A DNA stretch of 64,000 nucleotides from positions 418,027 to 482,026 of the forward strand of contig CAWIVH010000012.1 of NCBI GenBank assembly GCA_963839475.1, read 5' to 3'. The DNA is from CAWIVH01 sp963839475. Lineage in GTDB: Bacteria; Acidobacteriota; UBA6911. This document shows positions 26,922 to 35,515 of this stretch, one piece after another. Position numbers and translations under genes: made by a program. A model generated the notes under the pieces. It did not search any database. It was given only the letters and a program-made list of their open reading frames with translations, and had not been told where the DNA came from. Every line of letters starts with the position of its first letter. Within the stretch, counting starts at the first letter, position 1.

Positions 26922-28171
26922 GCGACCTCCAGAAGCTCGGCCTTGCGGCTGTCCTTGATCGCCTGCAGCTGCGTGAAGAGCTCGTCACCGAGCCGCGTCT
27001 TTTTGCCGCTCGTCAGGCTCCAGCCAGTCTGAAGCTGTGCGATCGTCTTGGCCGCGACCAGTGCTGCGCGAATCTGGTCGAAGAGTTCCTTGCGCTCGCG
27101 TTCGGCCTTTTCTTTCTCGGCTTCCTGCGCGCTGATGTCGATTTCGGCCGCTTCCTCCGGAGTGCCGAGTTTGCCTTGCTCGCCGCCGCAGAGGTATCGG
27201 ACCACCGGAGAGATGGTCTCGTACGTGGGCCAGAGGAATTCCTTGCCGGTCAGGATTCCGGAGCGGTCCTTTTCAAAGAAGACCTTGATGATGTATCCGC
27301 CCTTTTCATCACGCTCCGGGCACATGCGTCCGAGAACATGGGGCTCGTGTGGAGTTTCACCTTCGGCCTTCAGCTTCGTCCCGGTGACGCGCATTTCGCC
27401 GTCTTCGTCCTGCTCCATGACCACGCCTTCGCGGCCGCAGAGGATCGCATGAAACGAGCCGTCCAGGAAAAGTGACATCAGGCGTTTGTAGGGCTTCTTG
27501 ATCTGCTGCCAGGCCTGGATCGGAATGCCACCGTTCGGCAGCATCTTGCCGTTGTAGGCGGCGCGCGCCGCTTCCCAGAGATGGGTGATGCTATCGATCA
27601 CGAGGACTCCGTGGGTCTTCGGATCGATGCTCTCCACGGCCTCGAGGGTCTCCATCAGGCTGCGCGTGATCAGCCGGTCAAAGTCGAACGCCTTGGGGTG
27701 GACGGTCCGTTCCGGGATATCGATCGAGTAGAATTCCGAGCCACGCTCGGTATCCACAAAGGCGACGCGTTTGCCTTCGCGGGCTGCGAGCCCTTCGGCC
27801 CAGAGTAAAGAAGTGAGCGTCTTGCCGCTCCCGGTTTTGCCATAGAGCGCGACCTTGAAATAGGCCTGCTCCGATTTCGCTTTCTGAAACTTACCCATGA
27901 TTCCTCTCTTTCCTCCGTTGTCTAAGGAAGCGAGTTGTTTTTGGTTCGTGTTCTGCGGGGGCGGTTCGATGACAGCCCCGTTTGGTTTGCCATCCATTCC
28001 GGAAGAAACGTTGACCACCTGGAAGCCGGGGTGGAACTCGTCGTAATGGACCATGTATGGCGTGTACACCGGCCCCGGGCAGAGCGGGCACCAGAAGATC
28101 GGTGAGCGGTCTTCCTTGCGAGCCCTCCTTCTGTTGCCGGCGCCGTTTTTTCCATGGACTTCTCCGCTCAT
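26918..28171 (-). CDS. RecA-like P-loop ATPase (phage nucleotide-binding protein, AAA_24-like)
   Basis: This is a 417-residue protein. The P-loop YGKTGSGKTLTSLLWAEG is at about 110, Walker B is HGVLVIDSITHLWEAA near 180, and a C-terminal coiled-coil region is rich in Glu/Lys. Such phage ATPases are used in DNA recombination or repair. The first 90 residues, with CPLCPGP near 30, lie before the core; the start at 28171 was kept because its ATG overlaps the stop of the HTH gene (ATGA). Alternatively translation may begin at the internal MGKFQ. Confidence 0.75.
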   Translation of the reverse strand: MSGEVHGKNGAGNRRRARKEDRSPIFWCPLCPGPVYTPYMVHYDEFHPGFQVVNVSSGMDGKPNGAVIEPPPQNTNQKQLASLDNGGKRGIMGKFQKAKSEQAYFKVALYGKTGSGKTLTSLLWAEGLAAREGKRVAFVDTERGSEFYSIDIPERTVHPKAFDFDRLITRSLMETLEAVESIDPKTHGVLVIDSITHLWEAARAAYNGKMLPNGGIPIQAWQQIKKPYKRLMSLFLDGSFHAILCGREGVVMEQDEDGEMRVTGTKLKAEGETPHEPHVLGRMCPERDEKGGYIIKVFFEKDRSGILTGKEFLWPTYETISPVVRYLCGGEQGKLGTPEEAAEIDISAQEAEKEKAERERKELFDQIRAALVAAKTIAQLQTGWSLTSGKKTRLGDELFTQLQAIKDSRKAELLEVA

Positions 28172-28374
28172 GCCGCCCTGCCAGTTTTGAAAAGCAGGTT
28201 CTTTAACGGAATCCCGGTCAGAGTCTCGATCTTGCGCGCGAGTTCGGGGCTTGGCCGGCGGCGCCCGCTCCGAAGCATGCTCATGTATGATTCCGAAATG
28301 CCGAGTTTTGCGGCTAACTGCTTGGGGCTCATGTGTTTGTGCATCAGGAATTCGTTGATTGTTTTGTGTATCAT
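28168..28374 (-). CDS. Cro-like XRE-family HTH regulator
   Basis: This is a 68-residue protein whose helix-turn-helix spans MSPKQLAAKLGISESYMSML, followed by RSGRRRPSPELARKIETLTG. The start at 28374 was chosen because the divergent promoter predicted at 28384-28411 begins transcription just before it; a longer frame starts at 28395, upstream of that transcription start. No Shine-Dalgarno sequence is seen. It opens the leftward operon (ATPase to integrase) and probably opposes the repressor at the shared operator. Confidence 0.75.
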   Translation of the reverse strand: MIHKTINEFLMHKHMSPKQLAAKLGISESYMSMLRSGRRRPSPELARKIETLTGIPLKNLLFKTGRAA

Positions 28375-28383
28375 GATCAAAAG

Positions 28384-28411
28384 ACTATCTACCATTTGTG
28401 CAATCTGTCAA
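28384..28411 (-). promoter_or_regulatory. Leftward promoter of the early operon
   Basis: Read on the minus strand: TTGACA (28411-28406), 16 bases, then GATAGT (28389-28384). The predicted transcription start is near 28377, only a few bases before the ATG at 28374, so the transcript would be nearly leaderless. Confidence 0.55.
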
Positions 28412-28441
28412 TCACTATTCGCAAACTATCGTATATTATCC

Positions 28442-28469
28442 TTGACATCAATGAGTTATAGTTTACAAT
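28442..28469 (+). promoter_or_regulatory. Rightward promoter of the repressor gene
   Basis: TTGACA at 28442-28447 and TACAAT at 28464-28469 are separated by 16 bases, a near-consensus sigma-70-type promoter. The start point would be at about 28476, 3 bases before the repressor ATG at 28479, implying a leaderless messenger as known for lambda cI from its maintenance promoter. Confidence 0.65.
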
Positions 28470-28480
28470 CTGTGAACTAT
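28458..28480. promoter_or_regulatory. 23-bp palindromic operator
   Basis: ATAGTTTACA, 3 bases (ATC), TGTGAACTAT: the halves match at 9 of 10 positions. It covers the -10 box, the start point and the ATG of the repressor gene, so binding would block its transcription. Half-site-like sequences (AAACTAT at 28423-28429) lie near the opposite promoter. Confidence 0.6.
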
Positions 28481-29318
28481 GGGAAAGATACAGGAAGGAT
28501 TGAAGGCAATTATCGAAGATCGCAAGGAAATGAAGGGCCTCACGCAGAAGGCGCTGGCGCGTGCGATGGGCGCAAAGCCCGCAATGGTCTCGGCGTTATT
28601 GAATGGCGAGCGCCGGCTGAACGAGGACTGGATCGAGAAATTCTGCGCTGCGCTTGAAATCACCCTGGGGGATTTGGAGGCGCCTACGCCGAGAGTTCCA
28701 GAGCCCAAGGTCCTTCGGGAATATTCCGAGAAGCTCAAGCGGCTCTATGAGATCTCCCCGGTGCCTGCATTTCGCAACATCAGCCGGGCCATCGACGACT
28801 GGCTCGAGGCGATGGAACCTGTGAGGACCGTACCTTATCTGCCCGTGCAAGCCGATTTCTCGAAACCTGGGCAAGTTGACGAGGCGATCGCATACCTGGA
28901 TTCTGACAGACCGCAGCCAGTCGCGATGATTCACGTCCGTCATTATGATGCCGTCCCCGCCGGCGATCCGCGCGAGATGAATCCGGAAGGCCAGATGTGG
29001 ATCGACATTGTTCATTCGAAAGGCAAGGATTCCTGGTATACCCTCCGAGTCGTGGGCGACAGCATGTCACCCGACTACCTGGACGGGGACATCGTGTTGA
29101 TGGATTACGCACTGGAGCCCCACGACGGCGACATTGTCGCCGCATTGGTGGACGGCCACGAAAACACGCTAAAGATTTACTCTCGCCAGGGAGACGAAAT
29201 CACCCTCACGCCGATCGAAACCAAACACCACTCTCCCCGAAAATTTCACGCGAGCCGGATCACGATCCAGGGTGTCCTGGTCGAAATCGTCCGCCGCAGC
29301 GCCCGCCGCAAACGATAG
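28479..29318 (+). CDS. LexA/CI-type phage repressor
   Basis: This 279-residue protein has an N-terminal XRE helix-turn-helix (GLTQKALARAMGAKPAMVSALLNG, residues 22-45), a linker, then a C-terminal peptidase S24 domain. Catalytic Ser195 is in VVGDSMSPDYLDGD and Lys232 in HENTLKIYSR, a spacing of 37 as in LexA. It should hold the element dormant and self-cleave on DNA damage. The cleavage Ala-Gly site is not obvious in the linker. Its 3' end is partly repeated after fic at 30614. The gene begins at the predicted transcription start, so its message may be leaderless. Confidence 0.9.
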   Translation: MGKIQEGLKAIIEDRKEMKGLTQKALARAMGAKPAMVSALLNGERRLNEDWIEKFCAALEITLGDLEAPTPRVPEPKVLREYSEKLKRLYEISPVPAFRNISRAIDDWLEAMEPVRTVPYLPVQADFSKPGQVDEAIAYLDSDRPQPVAMIHVRHYDAVPAGDPREMNPEGQMWIDIVHSKGKDSWYTLRVVGDSMSPDYLDGDIVLMDYALEPHDGDIVAALVDGHENTLKIYSRQGDEITLTPIETKHHSPRKFHASRITIQGVLVEIVRRSARRKR

Positions 29319-29361
29319 GGACCAGCACTGGGCCGATTCACGCTCAAAGATAATAAAGAAG

Positions 29362-29390
29362 TCTTTACTTTTATCACTCGATAGTAAAGA
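29362..29390. promoter_or_regulatory. Inverted repeat upstream of fic
   Basis: Arms TCTTTACT (29362-29369) and AGTAAAGA (29383-29390) are perfect, separated by 13 bases; a further AATAAAGAA precedes it at 29353. This is a likely operator 52 bases before the fic start. The fic protein has a C-terminal winged-helix region that could bind it. Confidence 0.6.
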
Positions 29391-29441
29391 ATCGTTTCCT
29401 AACGAGTCGGCATCATAAAGAGGGCTTTCCTTGGAGCAGCC

Positions 29442-30611
29442 ATGATCAGAATCGCCGGAACCTACGAGCAGATAAGCGCGGCCGGGGAAACTGTGAATGC
29501 CTTTGTGCCGGCACCCCTTCCCCCAAGGGACCCTCCCCTGAAAATGGATGCCGAGCTCTCCGAATTGATCCGTCGTGCCGAGGCCGCGGTTGAGAAGCTA
29601 AGACTCGCAGGAGCCATGGTTCCTTCCCTCGACTGGCTCTTATATTCCTTCGTTCGTAAGGAGGCCGTTGTCTCCTCGCAGATTGAGGGCACGCAGGCTA
29701 CCCTTGTGGACTTGCTCAAGTACGAGGCAGGCGGCAAGGTGGAAGCAGTCGATGACCAGGATGTAAAGCAAGTCTGCAATTACGTGGACGCGCTCAGCTA
29801 TGCACGCAAGCAGATGCGAGGCAAGAATGGCCTGCCGCTATCGATGCGGCTCCTAAATGAGGCCCACAGGCGGTTGATGAAGAATGTTCCCGGTGGCCAC
29901 CGCGGTCCGGGCGAAATTAGACGGAGCCAGAACTGGATTGGCGGAACCCGTCCCGGCAATGCAGTTTATGTGCCCCCGCCGCCACACTTGCTGGGCGATT
30001 TGCTCGGTTCTATGGAGAATTATATTCATGCGGAAAAAGCATTGCCTCCGCTGGCCCGAGCGGGATTGCTGCACTTTCAGTTCGAGGCGATACATCCGTA
30101 CCTTGACGGTAACGGACGCATCGGCAGGCTCCTGATCACGTTGCTCCTCGAACACTGGAACCTCCTGGAAATACCTCTGCTCTATTTGAGCCTGTACTTC
30201 AAACGCCATCGTGCCGAGTACTACCGACTTCTGAATGCCGTTCGGACCGACGGCGATTTCGAGAGCTGGATGAAGTATTTCCTGGAGGGAGTTGCGATCA
30301 TTGCGGAAGAGACCGTGGTTACAACGCAGCAACTGTTTGCCCTGATCAATTCTGACAGGACAAAAGTGCTCGCCGGGCGTGCGACCTCGGTGGCGGGCAT
30401 TCGTCTTTTCGAGCTATTGCCTGCCCATCCAATCATCATGGTTGCTAGCGCTGTCAAGCTGCTCAAGACGACGAAACCCACCGCGACCAAAGCGGTGTCA
30501 GGACTCGTTGACGCAGGGATCCTCGTCGAAACCACTGGCCGCCGCCGGGATCGTTCCTTCAACTACGAAGGCTACCTGAACATCCTGCGCGCAGGAACGG
30601 AAACTGAATGA
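29442..30611 (+). CDS. fic: Fic-domain AMP-transferase with N-terminal inhibitory helix and C-terminal wHTH
   Basis: This 389-residue protein has the catalytic Fic motif HPYLDGNGRIGR, with catalytic His218. It has an N-terminal inhibitory motif SSQIEGTQ with Glu82, which marks the class with autoinhibition inside the same chain. The last 80 residues (LFELLPAHPIIMVASAVKLL, TKPTATKAVSGLVDAGILVE) look like a winged-helix DNA-binding domain, probably for its own promoter repeat. Fic proteins transfer AMP to target proteins and may act as toxins. It starts the cargo region, right after the phage repressor. TTGGAG precedes the ATG. Confidence 0.9.
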   Translation: MIRIAGTYEQISAAGETVNAFVPAPLPPRDPPLKMDAELSELIRRAEAAVEKLRLAGAMVPSLDWLLYSFVRKEAVVSSQIEGTQATLVDLLKYEAGGKVEAVDDQDVKQVCNYVDALSYARKQMRGKNGLPLSMRLLNEAHRRLMKNVPGGHRGPGEIRRSQNWIGGTRPGNAVYVPPPPHLLGDLLGSMENYIHAEKALPPLARAGLLHFQFEAIHPYLDGNGRIGRLLITLLLEHWNLLEIPLLYLSLYFKRHRAEYYRLLNAVRTDGDFESWMKYFLEGVAIIAEETVVTTQQLFALINSDRTKVLAGRATSVAGIRLFELLPAHPIIMVASAVKLLKTTKPTATKAVSGLVDAGILVETTGRRRDRSFNYEGYLNILRAGTETE

Positions 30612-30613
30612 GT

Positions 30614-30684
30614 AATTTCACGCTAGCCGCATCAAAATCCAGAGTCCTCCTCGAACTTGTCCGCCGCAGCGCCCGGCGCAAAAT
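30614..30684 (+). pseudogene. Remnant of a second repressor 3' end
   Basis: This 71-base stretch matches the 3' end of the repressor gene (29242-29314) at about 83%, with a 2-base deletion. One frame reads FHASRIKIQ, then after the shift VLLELVRRSARRK, against FHASRITIQ and VLVEIVRRSARRK in the intact gene. So the fic gene lies between an intact and a decayed copy of the same sequence. Confidence 0.75.
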
Positions 30685-30732
30685 ATTTTTCAAAGGCCTT
30701 TCTAGTGACTCAGCGCTACTGTGGATGCACTC

Positions 30733-32382
30733 ATGACTCGTGTACGTAACAAGAATGAATTCGCTGCCGGCGCCAGGGCTGTAATTAGGGAAGCATTCAA
30801 TATGCTCCCAATTTTTGCGAGATCTCGAACGCAGGCTGTCTACAACTATGTGGCGGTAGCTGAGGCCGATGCCCACCAGAGTGCCGCAGAGAGCGCCTCG
30901 ATAGGTCTTGCAGAGAGCCATAGGAGGTTGGTGGAGTCGAGTTCGCATGCAATTCCCGCGATCTATGAAAGATGTCCCGATCGGGAAGGCGAGAAACCAA
31001 CAATCGATAGAGCAGTTTTTGAAGAGGCACGATCTCTTTACGATTTTGGGCATAACCTGAGCCAAGTCGAGTACTGCTTCGAATTAGCGGAACGAGGACA
31101 GTATGAGTTTTTTGTCGCCCAAAGAGATCCGCGCATAACCTTTCGCTACGCATCTGAAACATCCGATCTGGCTGACACGCGTTCTCGCGCAATGGATGTT
31201 TTATCCCTCCATCAACCTCACGCGGTTGAGCCAGCTCAGGTTTCAGCCGGAACTATCATCGAAGAGCTAAAGACTCTCGTTCCAGCAACATATCCTGCAA
31301 GGTGTGAGTACCAATACAGCGATCGTTTGCATCAGATTGTGAATCCATACTCCAGGGCAAAATTGACACGAACCAACGCGCTAGATATTCCCCATGACGT
31401 TGCAGTAGGACCGTTGGCTATGCATGACCTTCAAGGATTCTGGGCTGCTATCATGGGAATTGTTGACGTTCATACAGCAGCACATTGCATTGCTGCCAAT
31501 GGCGACTTGAGGCGCCTTGCAATTGATACGGTCGTCCTCTGCCAAGCAGAGCATGATTTTGCAGGATTGATTTCAAAAATCTCAGGTTTGCCGTCGGCGG
31601 CAGTTGAATTAGTAATGGGCTGGTACACATATCGAAGTGATGCCGCGAAGGATTCCCCAATCCTTCAACCGTTTCTGCCTCTATCAGGAGGCCTCTTATG
31701 CCTTCCATCGCCGTTCGTCAACGGGAATAGCTTTGAACGCAATTTCAGAAAACTGATGCATAATCATCCCAAATTGCGGCCGTTTTCTAATTCAATAGAA
31801 TCGTGTTTAGAAGACATTGCTTTGAATTCGCTTTCAGAAATCTTCTCAGAACCAAGATTTCGAGTGCAAATCTGCGTGCAAATACCTGGGTTGACGGATG
31901 TTGACCTTCTGGTTTTTGATCTGGTTACGGGTTTTACTCTCATCATCCAACACAAGTGGTTGCTTGCGCCCGATACACTTCGGGAATCTGCTTCAAATGA
32001 TGAAAAACTGGCAAATGGCGTATCGCAGGCTGTCAAATCGCGCGATTTCCTTCGCCAAAATGCCTCTTTTCTCGTTCGGAAACTCGGCTTGCCCTCTGAT
32101 CAGCAAATTCGTGGAATTGAAGCGGTTGTTGTTTGCCGGGGTGCTGAACCAACAGGATTTCTCGAATCGACGGCTGTGCCTGTCATTAACGAAACTGCCT
32201 TTAGAAATCTGCAGACGAAGTTCGAAAACTTGGAGGATCTTTGGGAGCAGACAACAACCCGGCCTGATCAGATTGAAGCAGCAAAAAAATCCGCCGAGGT
32301 ACAATCGCACATCCGGCTCTGCGGCTACGAGTTTGTGATCCCAGGGCTCGCAGTGCAAGTGCCGCTTTCGACCAAAGGGTAG
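30733..32382 (+). CDS. Unknown protein with nuclease-like C-terminal motif
   Basis: This is a protein of about 549 residues with no signal or membrane helix. A helical N-terminal half contains ARSLYDFGHNLSQVEYCFEL and no P-loop. In the C-terminal third the order QICVQIPGLTDVDLLVFDLVTGF, then LIIQHKWLL, matches the PD-(D/E)XK pattern, with Asp then Q-x-K in place of the usual E-x-K. It may be a variant or inactive nuclease. The first codon could be GTG 30721 or ATG 30733. It stands 217 bases before the DUF499 gene on the same strand, in the defence cargo. I do not recognise the family. Confidence 0.6.
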   Translation: MTRVRNKNEFAAGARAVIREAFNMLPIFARSRTQAVYNYVAVAEADAHQSAAESASIGLAESHRRLVESSSHAIPAIYERCPDREGEKPTIDRAVFEEARSLYDFGHNLSQVEYCFELAERGQYEFFVAQRDPRITFRYASETSDLADTRSRAMDVLSLHQPHAVEPAQVSAGTIIEELKTLVPATYPARCEYQYSDRLHQIVNPYSRAKLTRTNALDIPHDVAVGPLAMHDLQGFWAAIMGIVDVHTAAHCIAANGDLRRLAIDTVVLCQAEHDFAGLISKISGLPSAAVELVMGWYTYRSDAAKDSPILQPFLPLSGGLLCLPSPFVNGNSFERNFRKLMHNHPKLRPFSNSIESCLEDIALNSLSEIFSEPRFRVQICVQIPGLTDVDLLVFDLVTGFTLIIQHKWLLAPDTLRESASNDEKLANGVSQAVKSRDFLRQNASFLVRKLGLPSDQQIRGIEAVVVCRGAEPTGFLESTAVPVINETAFRNLQTKFENLEDLWEQTTTRPDQIEAAKKSAEVQSHIRLCGYEFVIPGLAVQVPLSTKG

Positions 32383-32599
32383 CCTGCCTCATCGTGGTCT
32401 GATATCCAGGCAGTTGGCAATTCCTTCACATCTCCGACATGAATAGGAAATGGGCATGCCCTGCTTGACCCATGGCTCCTGGCAAAAATCGCGCAAATTC
32501 CAGAGTGGAATAGATTAAGATAAACTGCCATTTTTCTGTTCAGCGGGTGAGTGTCGAAGCATCAATTTGGATTCCGTTGATTCCAAGGGAGGGGTACCG

Positions 32600-35515
32600 A
32601 TGGGGATTCTCGAAGGCTGCATACCAAGGAAAGACGTCCTCAAAGGCGATCTTGATGATGCGATTTTTGCTGCGGATTTCGGCGATCTCATCGCCGGTCG
32701 CGGTCCCAAGGTCTACAAGGATCCTCACCTTTTTTTCCAGAACACACACCCTGCCAAACAGCTGTGCAAGATTGCGGAGGTCGTCTTTGGCCGTCTCGCG
32801 AATGCAAAAGAGGAAGGAGCCACGCTGCGGCTGAGCACAGGCTTCGGCGGCGGCAAGACCCACACGCTCATGGCACTATGGCACCTCGGCCAAAAGATCG
32901 AAGACCCAAAACTGGGAATCGAGCTTCTTCCGGCGGCAGGCAGACCAAAGAGCGTCACGGTTGTGGGCGTGGATGCTGCCAAAGCAGGAGTACCACAGTT
33001 TGGATCGCACGGTGCGATCAAAACCCACAGCCTCTGGGGCGAGATCTTCCTGGCTTTGGGCGGCGAAAAGGCGTTTAGATCCCTTGGCAAGGCTGATGAT
33101 CCCGAAGCATCTCCCTCGGAGCACCAGATCGAAGCAATTTTCCCCAAGGGCCCGGTTCTCATCCTTCTCGATGAAATCGTCATTTACATGGCCAAGCTTT
33201 CGGAACGTGGGCAAGGAAATCTTCTGGGCTTCCTGAACTCGCTCGCCTCCGTTGTGCGCAAACGCCCGCAGTCGGTCCTCGTGGTGACGGACCCGGCCGG
33301 CCAGGCAGCATATGCAACGCACGCCGTAAGGCTTGGCGATGCGCTGCTCGATGCCGCAAAAAAGCTCGATGAGGTGTTCGGCCGCAAGATGAGCGACTTC
33401 GATCCGATCAAGGATGAATCCGCTCAGGTCATTGTGCGGCGGCTATTTGACAATGTCGATCAGCCTTCAGCCCAGGCTGCCTCCGCGACTTATCACAGCC
33501 TCTACGAGCGCGTTGCGCAGGATTCCCCCGATCTTCTGCCGAAGGAGGCCACGACTGCCGAATTCTCCAAGCGGTTTGTCCAATGTTACCCGTTCCATCC
33601 GCGGCTGCTGGACACGGCTCGCGACCGGCTCGGCGCCCTCCAGGATTTCCAGAAGAGCCGCGGGGTCTTGCGTCTATTTGCCCGCATTCTGCGTGATGTA
33701 TGGGATGATGGAAATGACTACGAGATCATCTCCGCCGGAGAGATCAACTGGTCCAGCGCCCGGATCCAGGCCGACCTCCTGCAACGCCTGAATCGGGACA
33801 GTTTCAAGTCCGCCGTTTCGGCTGACATCGAGAAGCACGCCACCGAACTTGACGGTGACGCCCCACGTGGAGTCCATTGCCGGACCGCCTCTGCCCTGCT
33901 GCTGGAAAGCCTCCCGATGCAGGAAAACAGTGGACTCGACGCAGCCGGCCTGACGTTTGCGGTCTTGCGGCCGGAGGAAGCCGGCCCGGAACCATCCGAG
34001 GCACTGGACCGGCTGGTTGGTACCTGCTGGCACACTTATCAAATGGCAGGAGGAAGGGGATGGCAGTTCCGCTACGAACCGAACGTGATAAAACAGATAG
34101 AGGAACGTAAGAACCTCATCCCCGTGGAAGACGCAAAGAGCGCAGTCTTGGCTGAGGCTCAAAAGTACTTTTCAGGCCCATCATTCAAACTAGCCCCATG
34201 GCCGGCAAACGCACGGCAAGTCTCAGAATCCGCCGAGCTTCAGCTGGTTCTCTGCGAAGACGAAAAAACTACAAAAAACGTCTGTGCCAATTCGGATGAC
34301 TCCAATCCGTCAGCACCGCTGCCGCGCCGTTTTCAGAATGCTATCCTGGGAGTTACGACGACTCAGGCAGCTTTTGACAATGCCATTGAGAGGGCGCGTC
34401 GTTTGCTCGCGGCCGAAGCTATTGAGAAGGAAAACAGAACCGGCGATGCGGGTAAGCTCGTACGAGAACAATTGCAGCGGCTCAAGCCGGAATTTCAGAA
34501 GCAGTTCCGGATCCAGACCTGCCGGTCCTTCGACCGCATCGTGCTTGCTACCGGGTCGGTCTACCGGCTCGAAGAACAATTCCAGGTTTCAGAGGAGCAA
34601 ATGCTCCAGAAACCGCAGGGACAGTCATGCCTCTTGAAGTTCCTCGACAGCAACACTCTCATCTACAAAGCGGGCGAGTCAGTCGATGCTCTGCGCTTTG
34701 TTCGTGATGTACTACCTGGCTCAACGCCGGAGCCGGATAAGCCAGGCGTCTACACGGCACGATCTATTCACGAGCGATTTCTGGCCGCACCCAACCTTCG
34801 ACTCATTCCGGATGGGAGCGTAGTCCGGCAGACCATTTTAAAGGCCATCGGCAACGGTAAGGTCGTTGTGCGCCTATCCGATGGTCGAGCTTACGATCAG
34901 GATGGCTGCGTAGAGGGACCGGACGGAAAACGGCGTCGTGTCACGGGCTCCCTGACAACGCTTTCTCTTGATGACAACAATTACGTTACGGAAACCAATT
35001 CCGTGTACGGAAAGACATGGACTCACGTTGATCCGACCGGGAGAACAGGGGGGACTGGAACCGGCGGCGGGACTCCACCTCCCCCGACACCAGGACGCGT
35101 TACTGCCACAACATGGGAAAAACTCTTGGAATTTGCCGAAAAAAGGCCGCTGCTGACTCTGGAACTGTCAGCAGAAACTGCCGCGTCTGCCGCAACCCTT
35201 CTGAGCCTCGGCCAACCGCTCAGTGCGGATGAGGTGAAGATCTCCGTGACTGCAAGCGGCGCGCTCAAGGACGGTGGCAATATGAGCTTTGCGGCAAGCA
35301 ACGTGAAGCCAACTCACCCGGCAAAGCCGCTGAATGTCGCTCAAACCGTTTTTAACTCCCTATCAGAGGGATCGGTATACGAGGCTGTCCTTTTGTTGAC
35401 ATTCGGATCGCAAGGAAGGACGGGCCTAATCGAACAGCTAAAAGAGCTGTCAGAAAAGGCAGCCGATAATATCCGCCCCAGCGCCACATTCGATAAGCCA
35501 ATGGGATCCGCTTGA
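32600..35515 (+). CDS. DUF499 P-loop ATPase (Hma-like defence cassette)
   Basis: This 971-residue ATPase has a Walker A GFGGGKTHTL at 81-90 and a Walker B VLILLDEIVIYM near 185. The Gly-rich segment TGGTGTGGGTPPPPTPG at about 820 divides core and tail. Proteins of this DUF499 type sit beside DUF1156 methyltransferases and helicases, as here. The start at 32600 was picked because GGGAGGGG stands just upstream and the family begins there; an earlier in-frame Met at 32567 lacks this. Its stop overlaps the ATG of the next gene by one base (TGATG). Its role in defence is inferred from the cassette, not shown. Confidence 0.8.
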   Translation: MGILEGCIPRKDVLKGDLDDAIFAADFGDLIAGRGPKVYKDPHLFFQNTHPAKQLCKIAEVVFGRLANAKEEGATLRLSTGFGGGKTHTLMALWHLGQKIEDPKLGIELLPAAGRPKSVTVVGVDAAKAGVPQFGSHGAIKTHSLWGEIFLALGGEKAFRSLGKADDPEASPSEHQIEAIFPKGPVLILLDEIVIYMAKLSERGQGNLLGFLNSLASVVRKRPQSVLVVTDPAGQAAYATHAVRLGDALLDAAKKLDEVFGRKMSDFDPIKDESAQVIVRRLFDNVDQPSAQAASATYHSLYERVAQDSPDLLPKEATTAEFSKRFVQCYPFHPRLLDTARDRLGALQDFQKSRGVLRLFARILRDVWDDGNDYEIISAGEINWSSARIQADLLQRLNRDSFKSAVSADIEKHATELDGDAPRGVHCRTASALLLESLPMQENSGLDAAGLTFAVLRPEEAGPEPSEALDRLVGTCWHTYQMAGGRGWQFRYEPNVIKQIEERKNLIPVEDAKSAVLAEAQKYFSGPSFKLAPWPANARQVSESAELQLVLCEDEKTTKNVCANSDDSNPSAPLPRRFQNAILGVTTTQAAFDNAIERARRLLAAEAIEKENRTGDAGKLVREQLQRLKPEFQKQFRIQTCRSFDRIVLATGSVYRLEEQFQVSEEQMLQKPQGQSCLLKFLDSNTLIYKAGESVDALRFVRDVLPGSTPEPDKPGVYTARSIHERFLAAPNLRLIPDGSVVRQTILKAIGNGKVVVRLSDGRAYDQDGCVEGPDGKRRRVTGSLTTLSLDDNNYVTETNSVYGKTWTHVDPTGRTGGTGTGGGTPPPPTPGRVTATTWEKLLEFAEKRPLLTLELSAETAASAATLLSLGQPLSADEVKISVTASGALKDGGNMSFAASNVKPTHPAKPLNVAQTVFNSLSEGSVYEAVLLLTFGSQGRTGLIEQLKELSEKAADNIRPSATFDKPMGSA

